A model generated the notes under the pieces. The model made no database searches, had not been told where the DNA came from, and saw nothing but the letters and a program-made list of their open reading frames with translations. A stretch of 64,000 nt of DNA from Ruminococcus callidus (lineage in GTDB: Bacteria > Bacillota > Clostridia > Oscillospirales > Ruminococcaceae), in the NCBI RefSeq assembly GCF_020709055.1, contig NZ_JAJFCK010000007.1:1-64000 (forward strand), given 5' to 3'. Positions 51,128-60,160 of the stretch are shown one piece after another (position 1 is the first letter of the stretch; each line of letters begins with the position of its first letter). A program made the position numbers and the translations under genes.

Positions 51128-53971
51128 TTAGTTTGCAGCAGGCAGGTCATTTACCAGATGTACCAGGAACTTCAGCAGTACCATGCTGTCATCTGCGCTG
51201 CGCTTGCCGTCGTTGTTGCAGTCAGCGTTCAGTGCTGCCTGCTGGTTCAGTGTTACAGAGCCAGCCACAGCTTTGTTCAGCAGAACTGCATCCGCCAGAT
51301 CCACATCGCCGTCCAGGTTGACATCGCCGTAGAAGACACTCGGATTGATGGAAACAGTCGTGCCTACGGTCGTGGTTGTGGCAGCAGTTCCCTGTCCGGA
51401 AGAGGTGGTCGCCTCGACAGAGGTTTCTGTCTGAGGAAGTGTAGTCGGTGCCGGTGTGGTGGTTGTATTCTTTGCGGTCGTGGTTGCCTTGCCGGTAGCA
51501 GTCGTTGTTGTGGAAGCCTTGGTTGTTGTGGTTGCCGTCGTATTCTTGGTGGCTTCTGTGGTGACCGGCTTCGGGCCTTCCGAACCGGTGACCTTGCCGA
51601 CAACGATGCCGCATCCAACGGTGGACATATAGACAGTGCCAAAGGTGTTCATGTCGCCAACCAGATAGTTACCGTTACCGGTGCCGCCGTACAGGTGGTT
51701 CTGGTTGATGAGGATCCAGCTCTTACCGCAGTCGGTGGAGCGGTAGACGCCCTCCGGATCGGAGTCTGCCGGCTTGCCGTACATATACAGGGTGTAGGGG
51801 TCGCCGTCCTTTTGCGCTGCGCCATAGCCCATGGTCTTGCAGTAGCTGACGTTGTCCATCTTGGTAATGGTCTTGCCGTAGTCGGTTACCAGATATGCGC
51901 CGTAGTAGCCGGCTGCAATGGCGAATGTACCCTCGTCCAGATAAGCAATGCGGTATGCGCCGTCGCACTGGTCGTACTGGCAAACGGTCTGGTTGTTTTT
52001 AAAGGTCTTGCCGTAGTCATCGCTGACCATCAGGATGTAGCGGGCATCGGTGATATCAGCCTTCGGCTTGCTGTAGAAATAAGAGGAGTTGTAGTAATAG
52101 CCGTATGCATAGACATACTGCGGATTTTTTTCATCCACGCACATCCAGATGGTGCTGGACAAGCTGTCGCTGGTGGAAGCGGTGCTCCAGGTCTTGCCGA
52201 AGTCATCGGTATAAGCGATCTTACCGCTGCTGCTGACCAGAATGCGGTAGGTGCCGTCCTCCAGCTGGTTGATGGCTGCCTTTGCGCCGGAGCACGGAAT
52301 GTTCGGCAGCTCCTGCCACGTGGTGCCGTCTGTGGTGTAGTAGCCCAGTGCGCTGCCCTCAGACAGACGTACCATCACGTCCGGATTTGCCGGGCAGTAT
52401 GCAATACCGGCAGTAGAAGCAGTGGTGCTGGTCAGCTTGTTCATGCTGGGAGTCAGCTGGGTTGCAGTGCCGTCTGCGTTGTGATAGAAACCGTCATAGT
52501 CGCCGATGACGGAAACCGGATCCTTGCCCGGTCTGCTGATGAAGTCCAGAGATACGACTTCCTCGATGCCGTCCGGTGCAAAGTAGATGTCGGGGCACTC
52601 TGCCCATGTGTTTTCACAGGTGAAAACGCCGTTACCGGAAACCACCCAGAACTGGTCGCTGTTTCTCGGATCCAGTGCGATGCAGCCGGACCAGTGGATT
52701 GCCTTGTCCCGAATCCAGCTGTGGCCGCCGTCCTGCAGGTAGTTTGCCAGCAGCGGGCCGTCCCAATATGCGGTGTTGCCCGGTGTGATCTCTGTCCAGG
52801 TCTCGCCGCCGTCCTCAGACTTGAAGAACCGGTCGCCCCATGCAATGGCGTTGCGCTCCCATGCATCTGCGGTCCAGGCCTGGGAGTACCACTGTGCGCA
52901 GGTGGTTGCCACCAGCTTGTTGGCATCCTTCGGGTCACTTGCTACTGCGCCATAGCCCACATTCAGCTTTTTGGTGTTGGTGACGATGCCCTCTGTCGGG
53001 GTGATGTCTTTCAGTTCGTTGGTCTTGGGATTATACTTGAATGCGTAGCCTGTGCCACGGTCGAACATCAGACCATTGATATAGGTGATGAGCAGGTTGC
53101 CGTCTGCGTCCAGATTGATTCTGGAGGGCATCTGCTCGGTGGGCAGCTCTTCGCTCAGCGGCTGGAAGTCATCGCTTCCCACATCTGCCACGTGGAGGTT
53201 TGCCTTGCCCTTGACGGAAGTGCCGACGTAGACCTTGCCGTCTGTAATTTTAATCGTAGCAATACCATTGACGTTCAGGTATTCGTCATCTGCGACAGAT
53301 CTTGCCATGTGGTCTGTCCAGGTCGGCCACTTGATGCTGTATTCGAACAGCCCCAGCTTGTCATAGCCCATCACCGGACTCCAGGTGTCGCCGCCGTCCT
53401 CACTCATAATGAGGGCAGAATCGCCGGCAGTGGCATCGCCGCCGCAGTAGATGATGTTCGGGTTGTCCGGATCCACGGCGATTGCCTCACCGGTCTGTCT
53501 GCCGTAGCCGTTGCCGTGTACCTGAATCAGATCGGTAACGTCGATCTCTTCAAAGGTTTCGCCGGCATCGCGGGAACGGAAAATGACGGTTCGTGCATCG
53601 CTGAAATAGGCGCAGCCGCACAACAGATACAGGGTGTTGTCATCATTCGGGTCGATGCACATGGCATCCACGCTCAGAAAGCCTCTGTCTGCTTCGTTCA
53701 GGAAGCCCAGCAGCTGTACCCAGCGCTTCTGGTCGTAGTCATAGCGGTACGCACCGCCAACGTCTGTTCTGGCGTACATCTGGTCGTCGCCGGTGATGAT
53801 GCCGGAGACAAAGCCGCCGCCGCCGATGTTCAGCGTGTCCCAATTCATGCTGTCTTCAATGGAGTCTGCCGCTGATGCCTGAATCGGTGTCACAGTTTTG
53901 ACAGCGCCGATTCCGGTGCACAGCATTGCTGCTGCGGTCAGGACAGAGACCCACTTCTTGGTTTGCTTCAT
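51128..53971 (-). CDS. GH74 xyloglucanase with type I dockerin
   Basis: 947-residue secreted enzyme. Signal peptide about 1-35 (ends ASAAD); double seven-bladed propeller of GH74 (about 38-765) opening NIGGGGFVSGIITGDDQMYARTDVGGAYR, where the Asp of RTDVGG is a known catalytic position, with Asp-box repeats SEDGGDTW and SEDGGETW. A Thr-rich linker leads to the dockerin (last 68 residues; DVNLDGDVDLAD and DCNNDGKRSADD). The ATG has AGGAGG upstream; an in-frame 29-residue extension is unlikely. It complements GH9 and PL11 in plant wall degradation. Confidence 0.94.
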   Translation of the reverse strand: MKQTKKWVSVLTAAAMLCTGIGAVKTVTPIQASAADSIEDSMNWDTLNIGGGGFVSGIITGDDQMYARTDVGGAYRYDYDQKRWVQLLGFLNEADRGFLSVDAMCIDPNDDNTLYLLCGCAYFSDARTVIFRSRDAGETFEEIDVTDLIQVHGNGYGRQTGEAIAVDPDNPNIIYCGGDATAGDSALIMSEDGGDTWSPVMGYDKLGLFEYSIKWPTWTDHMARSVADDEYLNVNGIATIKITDGKVYVGTSVKGKANLHVADVGSDDFQPLSEELPTEQMPSRINLDADGNLLITYINGLMFDRGTGYAFKYNPKTNELKDITPTEGIVTNTKKLNVGYGAVASDPKDANKLVATTCAQWYSQAWTADAWERNAIAWGDRFFKSEDGGETWTEITPGNTAYWDGPLLANYLQDGGHSWIRDKAIHWSGCIALDPRNSDQFWVVSGNGVFTCENTWAECPDIYFAPDGIEEVVSLDFISRPGKDPVSVIGDYDGFYHNADGTATQLTPSMNKLTSTTASTAGIAYCPANPDVMVRLSEGSALGYYTTDGTTWQELPNIPCSGAKAAINQLEDGTYRILVSSSGKIAYTDDFGKTWSTASTSDSLSSTIWMCVDEKNPQYVYAYGYYYNSSYFYSKPKADITDARYILMVSDDYGKTFKNNQTVCQYDQCDGAYRIAYLDEGTFAIAAGYYGAYLVTDYGKTITKMDNVSYCKTMGYGAAQKDGDPYTLYMYGKPADSDPEGVYRSTDCGKSWILINQNHLYGGTGNGNYLVGDMNTFGTVYMSTVGCGIVVGKVTGSEGPKPVTTEATKNTTATTTTKASTTTTATGKATTTAKNTTTTPAPTTLPQTETSVEATTSSGQGTAATTTTVGTTVSINPSVFYGDVNLDGDVDLADAVLLNKAVAGSVTLNQQAALNADCNNDGKRSADDSMVLLKFLVHLVNDLPAAN

Positions 53972-54066
53972 GTGAAGGATCCTCCTTTTTGAGTTCGGCA
54001 GTCCGTACCGTGGTACACCGAAATGGTGTGGTGCGGTGCTGCTTTTACGGAAAAACATTTACTTTT

Positions 54067-54095
54067 ATTATAGCACGCCTTGTGCAAAATTGCAA
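54067..54095 (-). promoter_or_regulatory. GH74 gene promoter
   Basis: Minus strand TTGCAA (54090-54095), 17 bp, TATAAT (54067-54072). Leader about 90 nt. Confidence 0.7.
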
Positions 54096-54170
54096 GAATA
54101 GAATCACAACTTTTCATGTTTTTGTGCATAACGTAAGAAATCAAAGACGGCTTTTTGGTATTGTGCACAA
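54080..54170. promoter_or_regulatory. Three TTGTGCA motifs, possible operator sites
   Basis: TTGTGCA at 54080-54086 (inside the GH74 promoter spacer), 54122-54128 and 54161-54167; the last is part of a perfect palindrome TTGTGCACAA (54161-54170). Confidence 0.3.
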
Positions 54171-54222
54171 TTCGTTGAAAAAGTGACTGAGTTTCCACGA
54201 AAAGATTTGGTTACTTTGCCAA

Positions 54223-54251
54223 ATGACACTGCGGGGAAAGTGTGGTATAAT
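54223..54251 (+). promoter_or_regulatory. Promoter of the VanY-like gene
   Basis: ATGACA (54223-54228), 17 bp, TATAAT (54246-54251). Confidence 0.65.
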
Positions 54252-54370
54252 ACAAGAAGCGTAACCGATTTGTAAGAATTGAGATTGTTTTCGTCGGAAA
54301 GATTACAATTTGGAGAAAAAGCAGGAGAAAAAGAAACAAAGCGGGAAAGAGAAAGGAAGCGGAAGAAGTT

Positions 54371-55393
54371 ATGGCAAAGCGATCGAAAAGCGGCGTATGG
54401 GAGCGTTTTTCCCGAACGGGAGTCATTTTGATTTTGGTATATGTGATGTGTCTGATTCTGGGATTCGCCGTGCGGCTGGTGCTTTTCTCCGACCAGAAGC
54501 ACAGCAGCATCATTCCGGACAAGGTGGTAGCATCCGCAGCCGGCACCTCAAAGGCAGACGGCAGTGACGGCGGACACGAGGCAACCAACCCCAACATTCT
54601 GGAGCTCAAGACCGACCAGAAGTTTCTGGCAGTTCTGGAGGGCGGAACGGCTTCCATTACCGTGAACATGGCGACCACCGGACAGGCAAGCGCCGGCGAT
54701 CTGGTGTGGAGCAGCAGTAACACCGATGTGGCAGCGGTGGACAATGAGGGCGTTGTCACCGGCGTGGCAAAGGGCAGCTGTGAGATCACCGCAGCGGTCA
54801 AGGGCAACGAGGACATCTCGGTTTCTGTTCCGGTGACGGTGCGCCAGCTGGAACAGCGGGACGGCTGCACCTATGTGGACGGCATCCTCATCGTCAACAA
54901 GACCTACAGCCTCCCGTCGGACTTCGACCCCGGCAAGCTGGATGATACGGCGGAAAAGGCGTTCGAGCAGCTTCAGGCGGACGCTGCCAAGGAGGGACTG
55001 GACATCTATATTGGTTCGGACTTCCGGAGCTACTCCTATCAGGTGGATGTCTATGAGAGCTACTGCGAGACCTACGGCTGGGAGATGGCAGATACCTTCT
55101 CGGCACGTCCCGGTTTCTCGGAGCACCAGACCGGTCTGACCATTGACTGCAACACCATTGACGATGCGTTCGGACAGACCAAGGAAGCCCAGTGGCTGGC
55201 AGAGCACTGCGCAGACTACGGCTTCATCATCCGCTTCCCCGACGGCAAGGAGGACATCACCGGCTACCAGTACGAGCCGTGGCACATCCGCTATGTGGGT
55301 GTGGATACCGCCAAGGAGATCGACCAGCTGGGTGTTTCGCTGGAGGAGTATCTGGGCGTGCAGTCGGAGTACACCGGTCCGTGGGAACACTAA
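54371..55393 (+). CDS. VanY/DdcY-like D-Ala-D-Ala carboxypeptidase with Ig-like domain
   Basis: 340 residues: one transmembrane anchor (about 17-40), polar linker, Big_2-type Ig-like domain (about 75-155; VWSSSNTDVAAVDNEGVVTG-type core), then a VanY peptidase domain (about 160-330). Zinc signature SEHQTGLTID and the later EPWHIRYVG. It would trim D-alanine from peptidoglycan stems at the cell surface. No vancomycin cluster genes are nearby, so a housekeeping wall-maturation role is more likely. Confidence 0.9.
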   Translation: MAKRSKSGVWERFSRTGVILILVYVMCLILGFAVRLVLFSDQKHSSIIPDKVVASAAGTSKADGSDGGHEATNPNILELKTDQKFLAVLEGGTASITVNMATTGQASAGDLVWSSSNTDVAAVDNEGVVTGVAKGSCEITAAVKGNEDISVSVPVTVRQLEQRDGCTYVDGILIVNKTYSLPSDFDPGKLDDTAEKAFEQLQADAAKEGLDIYIGSDFRSYSYQVDVYESYCETYGWEMADTFSARPGFSEHQTGLTIDCNTIDDAFGQTKEAQWLAEHCADYGFIIRFPDGKEDITGYQYEPWHIRYVGVDTAKEIDQLGVSLEEYLGVQSEYTGPWEH

Positions 55394-55411
55394 TTGGCTG
55401 AAATACAACAG

Positions 55412-55448
55412 GAAAAGAGCGCTGTGCCCATGGGGTGCGGCGCTTTTT
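55412..55448 (+). terminator. Terminator of the VanY-like gene
   Basis: Stem AGCGCTGTGCCC / GGGTGCGGCGCT followed by TTTTTG. Confidence 0.75.
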
Positions 55449-55491
55449 GAATTGCGCTTCGGGAATTTTCGAAAAAAATTTCAAAAAACTA

Positions 55492-55520
55492 TTCCAAAAT
55501 GCAGAAAAGTGTGTTATAAT
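55492..55520 (+). promoter_or_regulatory. ilvE promoter
   Basis: TTCCAA (55492-55497), 17 bp, TATAAT (55515-55520). Confidence 0.5.
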
Positions 55521-55584
55521 GATAACAGAGCCGTCCAACCGCACAGCGATTTGCGGCAAAACTATCAAAAAAGAGGTTTTTGAC

Positions 55585-56655
55585 ATGGAAATCAAAAAAC
55601 AATTGACGACTTGTCCGAAAGAAAAACCCAAGGATGAGAGCAAGCTGGGCTTCGGCCATATCTTCACAGACCACATGCTGGTAATGCCCTACGATGAGGG
55701 TCAGGGCTGGCACGATCCGGTGATTATGCCCTATGGTGACATCACCCTCAGCCCGTCTGCAATGTGCCTGCACTACGGTCAGACCGTATTCGAGGGTCTG
55801 AAGGCATACCGCCGTGCCGACGGCGGCGTACAGCTGTTCCGTCCGGACGAAAACTTCAAGCGTCTGAACCGTTCCAACGAGCGTCTGGTCATTCCGGAGC
55901 TGCCGGAGGAACTGGGTCTCCAGTGTCTGAAAGAACTCATCTCTGTGGAAAAGGATTGGGTTCCTCACACAGAGGGTGCTTCCCTGTACATTCGTCCGTT
56001 TATTTTTGCAGTAGATCCGTTCCTCGGCGTACATCCGGGCGAACACTATCTGTTTATGATCATTCTCTCTCCGTCCGGCCCGTACTATGCTTCCGGTTTG
56101 GATCCGGTCAATATCTACGTAGAAAACAAGTATGTTCGTACTGTCCGCGGCGGTATGGGTTATGCCAAGACCGGCGGTAACTATGCGGCTTCTCTGCACA
56201 GTCAGGCTGATGCTTATGAGCAGGGCTATTCTCAGGTTCTGTGGCTGGATGGCGTAGAACAGAAGTACATCGAAGAGGTTGGTGCCATGAACATCGCTTT
56301 CGTCATTGACGGCGAAGTGGTAACACCGTCTTTGGAAACCGGCTCCATTCTGTCCGGTATCACCAGAAAGTCTGCTCTGGAGCTGTGCCGCTCCAAGGGC
56401 ATTCCGGTTTCGGAGCGCCGTATCACCATTCAGGAGATCGCAGATGCCTATGATGCAGGCAAGCTGACCGAAGTATTCGGCACAGGTACCGCAGCAGTCA
56501 TCTCGCCGGTTGGCCACCTGAAGTGGGGCGATAAGGTGATGACCATCAACAACAACAAGATCGGCCCGATTTCTCAGATGATCTATGACACCCTGACTGG
56601 CATCCAGTGGGGCAAGATTCCGGATAAATTCGGCTGGATCGTTCCCATTGACTAA
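55585..56655 (+). CDS. ilvE: Branched-chain amino acid aminotransferase
   Basis: 356-residue PLP fold-type IV aminotransferase, class II BCAT form. Motifs: SAMCLHYGQTVFEGLKAYR, RPFIFAVDPFLGV, the region GGNYAASLHSQADAYEQGYSQVLW with the PLP lysine equivalent nearby (AKTGGNY), EEVGAMNIAFV, TGTAAVISPVG. AAGAGG precedes ATG 55585; longer upstream reading is unsupported. Carries out the last step of Leu, Ile and Val synthesis. Followed after 6 bp by a YkgJ-like gene. Confidence 0.95.
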   Translation: MEIKKQLTTCPKEKPKDESKLGFGHIFTDHMLVMPYDEGQGWHDPVIMPYGDITLSPSAMCLHYGQTVFEGLKAYRRADGGVQLFRPDENFKRLNRSNERLVIPELPEELGLQCLKELISVEKDWVPHTEGASLYIRPFIFAVDPFLGVHPGEHYLFMIILSPSGPYYASGLDPVNIYVENKYVRTVRGGMGYAKTGGNYAASLHSQADAYEQGYSQVLWLDGVEQKYIEEVGAMNIAFVIDGEVVTPSLETGSILSGITRKSALELCRSKGIPVSERRITIQEIADAYDAGKLTEVFGTGTAAVISPVGHLKWGDKVMTINNNKIGPISQMIYDTLTGIQWGKIPDKFGWIVPID

Positions 56656-56661
56656 GCACAC

Positions 56662-57132
56662 ATGCTGAAAAAAATTCTCTCTCCCGAAACCTGCGCAGCC
56701 TGTCGGCTCTGCTGCGGATTTGACTGTACAGACACGTGGGAATTTCCGGTACTGCCGCAGGAAACTGTGGAAGCCATGCACCGTATGGGTGTTTCGCCGA
56801 AGCTGGTTCCGGTGGGAGAGGAGCAGACATTTGCGGCACCGCCGCTGCGGGGCGAGGAACTGTTCTTCTGTCCCATGCTCTGTGAAACAGGGTGTACCAT
56901 GGGGGCGGACAAGCCGTTTGACTGCCGGATCTGGCCGTTCCGCATGATGCGGGATTTGGAGGGAGCGCTGCGGATCACCGTCGCCTCCTACTGTCCCGGC
57001 ATGCAGAAGTACACGGATGCACAGCTTCGTAACTTTCTGGCGGACGGACTGGCAGCGCAGATTTTGGCGTATGCGGAAGCGCATCCCGCCCACGTGAAAG
57101 CGTGGGCGCCGGAATACCGTGTGATCTGGTAA
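56662..57132 (+). CDS. YkgJ-like cysteine-cluster protein
   Basis: 156 residues with a cysteine arrangement CAACRLCCGFDC near the N-terminus, then FFCPMLCETGCTMG and KPFDCRIWPF, typical of the CxxxxCC/YkgJ proteins thought to bind zinc or an Fe-S cluster. Molecular role unknown. Six bp after ilvE and without its own ribosome site, so likely translationally coupled. Confidence 0.7.
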   Translation: MLKKILSPETCAACRLCCGFDCTDTWEFPVLPQETVEAMHRMGVSPKLVPVGEEQTFAAPPLRGEELFFCPMLCETGCTMGADKPFDCRIWPFRMMRDLEGALRITVASYCPGMQKYTDAQLRNFLADGLAAQILAYAEAHPAHVKAWAPEYRVIW

Positions 57133-57173
57133 ACAAAACCGTACCTTGCGCAAGTGCAGGGTACGGTTTTTTC
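57133..57173. terminator. Terminator between the YkgJ-like gene and the peptidoglycan-binding gene
   Basis: Stem AACCGTACC / GGTACGGTT with inner TTGC/GCAG, followed by TTTT on plus and by TTTG on minus. Confidence 0.75.
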
Positions 57174-57718
57174 TATTCCGGGAAGTGCTGGTACTGCGGA
57201 AACGCCTGCGCATCCAGCGTGCTCTGGAAGATGGCGAGCATGTGATTCCATGTGGCTGGATTGACAACGCCGGTGACCGGAAGACCGGTGTGCTTCTGGA
57301 ACGCCTGCACTGCCTGCTGTGTGGCGGTGTCATAGGTGCCGGAGCTGGTGAGAACGGGCAGCGAGAAGAGGAATTGTTCCCGGATCGCCTGAAGCAGTCC
57401 CTGAATCAGATAGACACCGGAATTTCGGTCGCCCAGCGTGTAGGCGAAAATACCGTCGGGAAAGATGGAGAAGGATGCGGTGGGCGGTGCAGTGTCTGCG
57501 AGATACGCCTGCACAATGGCGTTCCATGTGGCGGTGTTGGTCACGCCGGTGGGACGCAGACTGTTTTTCTGCTGAAATTCCCGGACGGCGCTGGCGGTGT
57601 TCTCTCCGTAAACGCCGTCCGGTGTTACTGCCGGAAGGTCGTAGAAGTGCGCCAGTCCGTGTAGATAAGTTTGCAGCTCAAAGATGTGTTCCTGATGCTG
57701 CTGTTCCGTGTATGCCAT
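57173..57718 (-). CDS. Double peptidoglycan-binding domain protein
   Basis: 181 residues with two PG_binding_1 modules: first around LQTYLHGLAHFYDLPAVTPDGVYGENTASAVREFQQKN, second around IQGLLQAI...GTYDTATQQAVQAFQKHTGLPVTG. No signal peptide or catalytic domain. Probably works with the two upstream genes of the same operon in the spore cortex or coat. ATG 57718 chosen over an upstream alternative 9 bp earlier; AGGTG lies 6 nt ahead. Confidence 0.8.
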   Translation of the reverse strand: MAYTEQQHQEHIFELQTYLHGLAHFYDLPAVTPDGVYGENTASAVREFQQKNSLRPTGVTNTATWNAIVQAYLADTAPPTASFSIFPDGIFAYTLGDRNSGVYLIQGLLQAIREQFLFSLPVLTSSGTYDTATQQAVQAFQKHTGLPVTGVVNPATWNHMLAIFQSTLDAQAFPQYQHFPE

Positions 57719-57734
57719 GGCGTGCACCTGCCTT

Positions 57735-59132
57735 TCAGGAGATAATATATCCGGGGGACTGATAGGGTCGTTTGTCGTAGCCGTATCTCAAATCGGAGTA
57801 CAGCCCCGTGATGGCGTTCCAGACCACTGAGCCGACTGCGCTGTTTTCCGGCAGACCGTACATCTTCTGAAAGGCGATGACGGACGCTTTGGTCATGGGA
57901 CCGAAATAGCCGGTGGCATTGACAGCGCCGATTTCCGGGTAGGTCTGGTGGATGTAGGAGAGGTAGGTTTGCAGCAGCCGGACGTATTCGCTGTTCGTTC
58001 CCTCCCGCAGCACCACGCCGGGATAGAGCACCACATCGTTGACAGTGGTGTCCAGCGGTACGGATTCCACAATGCCGGCATAGGCATCGTACATGGCGTG
58101 CCATGTCTGTTCGTCAATGACGCCGGTTTGGGGCAGCCCGAACACCTTTTGTAGGGATTTCACCGAGGTTTCTGTCTGTGCGCCAAAGTAACCGGTGATC
58201 TCCACCGGCTGGATGGCAGCGTAGTATGCGCCGATGACGGCGAGGTAATACTGAGAGGTGCGGACGTTCTGCCCCTGCGCCCCGATGGCAAGCGAGCCGG
58301 TGAACTGCTTTTCCACATCGCTCTGCTGGACTCCCTCGGAGTTCAGCTCCGCCAGATGCTTGACGCTGACGAAAATATAGGCGATCTGATACCACGTTGC
58401 CTCGTTGACAATGCCCGTCGGCTCCAGCCCGAAAATTCGCTGGAACTCCATCACCGCCTCCTCTGTGGGATAGTCGAAATCGCCGGTGACATCGCCGATT
58501 TTTGGAATGGCGGGGTAGTTGCGGGAGATGCGGTTCAGCTGCACCTGAATGGTGCGGACGGGGTCGCCGCTGTATCCCAGGGCGACATCAAAGCCGGGGT
58601 AGGACGGCGTGTAGGTGCGGACGGGGGCGTTGGAAACGATGTCGATGTTCTCCCCGTAGTAGTACGTCAGGATTTCGTAGGGGGTCATGCCCTGCTGTGC
58701 CAGCGACACTGTGCCCCACTGGGAGAGTCCGTCGCAGGTGACGGTGGTGCCGTTGCAAAAGGCGGAGAAAAGCGGTTCCACATTGCCCTGCCGCCGGATG
58801 TAGCTGTTGAACAGTTCATCCACCAGCTGTCCCACATTCTCAAAGACCTCACGGCCGTAGGTGTATTTTTGGTCGAACTGAGTGGAACTGGTGATGTCAA
58901 AGGGGTATCCTCTGGCACGGTACCACTCGGTGTAGATGCGGTTCAGGGCAAAGGTGGTAATGACGTAGATGTTGGCACGCAGGGAGTTCTCTGGCCATGT
59001 GGGGTAGATCTCACTGGAGGCAACGTTTTTGATGTAGTCCGGAAAGGGAACGGTGACATTGTACGCCGACTCCTCCGGTCTGCCCAGATGCACCGTAATG
59101 GTCTCCGGGATGTAGGGTTCGCCAACGGGCAT
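57735..59132 (-). CDS. Spore-associated peptidoglycan-binding protein with SpoIID-like N-terminal domain
   Basis: 465 residues. The N-terminal part (about 30-165) resembles SpoIID/LytB-type domains (LRANIYVITTFALNRIYTEWYR, FNSYIRRQ, GLSQWGTVSLAQQGMTPYEILTYYYG), then three or four PG_binding_1 modules (GDVTGDFDYPTEEAVMEFQ, EITGYFGAQTETSVKSLQ, NATGYFGPMTKASVIAFQ). It lacks a signal peptide, as spore-integument proteins made in the mother cell often do. ATG 59132 with AGGAGG 8 nt upstream. It lies 12 bp after the proline-rich gene and 16 bp before the double PG-binding gene. Confidence 0.8.
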   Translation of the reverse strand: MPVGEPYIPETITVHLGRPEESAYNVTVPFPDYIKNVASSEIYPTWPENSLRANIYVITTFALNRIYTEWYRARGYPFDITSSTQFDQKYTYGREVFENVGQLVDELFNSYIRRQGNVEPLFSAFCNGTTVTCDGLSQWGTVSLAQQGMTPYEILTYYYGENIDIVSNAPVRTYTPSYPGFDVALGYSGDPVRTIQVQLNRISRNYPAIPKIGDVTGDFDYPTEEAVMEFQRIFGLEPTGIVNEATWYQIAYIFVSVKHLAELNSEGVQQSDVEKQFTGSLAIGAQGQNVRTSQYYLAVIGAYYAAIQPVEITGYFGAQTETSVKSLQKVFGLPQTGVIDEQTWHAMYDAYAGIVESVPLDTTVNDVVLYPGVVLREGTNSEYVRLLQTYLSYIHQTYPEIGAVNATGYFGPMTKASVIAFQKMYGLPENSAVGSVVWNAITGLYSDLRYGYDKRPYQSPGYIIS

Positions 59133-59144
59133 AGACTGCACCTC

Positions 59145-59849
59145 CTAGAATCGTGGTTCGTTGTTCTGAAAGACGGTTGGCTCCGGCGGATTGTCCGGAT
59201 AGGCGGGGAGGGGGGTCATGGAGAAGATCTGCCTTGAGGTGATGCCGGCAAAGACCGGCACATCCTTGCTGACCTGGGGATAATAGCCGGAGAGATAGAC
59301 GCTGACATCATAGGTGCTGTACGCCTGCTGGGTTTCGTCTTTGTTTAGGGAGATGCTCGCCGGCGGGGCAGGCAGGGGAACCTTTCCGGTTTCGCCCCGG
59401 CTGTTGGTGACGGAGACGTACTTGACTTGAAGATCTGCCCCCGTGCCGGTGGAAACCAGAACGGAAACACCGGGCAGGGACATGGCGTTGCCTGCGCCGC
59501 GGGTGATCACCTGAAGCCAGCCGATGTCCTCTGGTGTGCTGTCCGGGGCAGGCGGTTCCGGAACCAGCTCCGGTTTAGGCGGAGGCGCATCCAGTTCCGG
59601 CGGCGGGGCTGCCGGCGGAAGCTGGAACTCCACGACCGGTTCTTCCGGCGCTGCCGGCTCCGGTGCGGGGGGCGGCTCTGGACTGGGAGCCAATACGGGT
59701 TCAGGTTCCGGGGCTGGACTGGGCTCCGGAACTTCCTCTGGCGGTTCCAGGGCGGGGACGGGCGGCGGTGCAGATGCCTGTGCCGCACGATAGAGGCGCA
59801 TCATCTCCTCCTGATATTCCTTTGGGGTGCGTGGCGGATGGTTTGGCAT
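59145..59849 (-). CDS. Proline-rich protein with C-terminal beta domain, likely spore-associated
   Basis: 234 residues. Residues about 25-105 are almost pure Pro/Glu/Ala repeats; the C-terminal 125 residues are beta-rich (ITRGAGNAMSLPGVSVLVST, YDVSVYLSGYYPQVSKDVPVFAGI) resembling a carboxypeptidase-regulatory-like fold. No signal peptide. First gene of the three-gene operon; ATG 59849 has GGAGG upstream. Similar proteins occur next to SpoIID-like PG-binding genes in clostridia as I recall. Structural role inferred. Confidence 0.6.
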   Translation of the reverse strand: MPNHPPRTPKEYQEEMMRLYRAAQASAPPPVPALEPPEEVPEPSPAPEPEPVLAPSPEPPPAPEPAAPEEPVVEFQLPPAAPPPELDAPPPKPELVPEPPAPDSTPEDIGWLQVITRGAGNAMSLPGVSVLVSTGTGADLQVKYVSVTNSRGETGKVPLPAPPASISLNKDETQQAYSTYDVSVYLSGYYPQVSKDVPVFAGITSRQIFSMTPLPAYPDNPPEPTVFQNNEPRF

Positions 59850-59882
59850 AACAAGACCTCCTTGTGGAATTTGGCGTTGTTT

Positions 59883-59912
59883 TATTCTATGCGCCGGAAT
59901 GGGGGCGTATGC
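59883..59912 (-). promoter_or_regulatory. Possible mother-cell (sigma E/K-type) promoter
   Basis: Minus strand GCATA (59908-59912), 16 bp, CATAGAATA (59883-59891). Agrees loosely with sporulation promoters; no vegetative promoter is seen. Confidence 0.35.
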
Positions 59913-59939
59913 AAAAAGGAGCCAAACGGCTCCTTTTCA
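59912..59939. terminator. Terminator of the DUF378 gene
   Basis: Perfect stem AAAAGGAGCC / GGCTCCTTTT with loop AAAC, usable in both directions. Immediately after the stop codon. Confidence 0.8.
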
Positions 59940-59941
59940 AG

Positions 59942-60160
59942 CTATCGGCGCTGTGTGGCCGGTTCTGTGAGCGCCTCTCTGCGGAACAGGAAGGTCATGC
60001 ACCAGACGGCGGAAATGGCAACCAGAATATAGATGGCACGGCTGATGAAAGATGCAGCGCCGCCAAACAACCATGCAACGAGGTCGAATTCAAAGATGCC
60101 GACCAGTCCCCAGTTGACACCGCCGATAATCAAAAGGATCAGTGCGATTTTATCCCACAT
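59942..60160 (-). CDS. DUF378 membrane protein
   Basis: 72 residues, two transmembrane helices with the DUF378 pattern: ALILLIIGGVNWGLVGIFEFDLVAWLFGG, then RAIYILVAISAVW. Function unknown. Start at 60160 (MWDKIAL) with GAGGTGG 5 nt upstream. Confidence 0.9.
   Translation of the reverse strand: MWDKIALILLIIGGVNWGLVGIFEFDLVAWLFGGAASFISRAIYILVAISAVWCMTFLFRREALTEPATQRR

Larger units (their letters stand above)
53972..54370. other. Divergent intergenic region GH74 / VanY-like
   Basis: 399 bp with divergent promoters (54067-54095 minus, 54223-54251 plus) and three TTGTGCA motifs between or over them. AT-rich. No gene or RNA seen. Confidence 0.5.

Noticed and set aside
50900..53875. 991-codon open frame antisense to the GH74 gene
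   Set aside because: Same cause: strong codon bias of the real gene keeps the opposite frame open.
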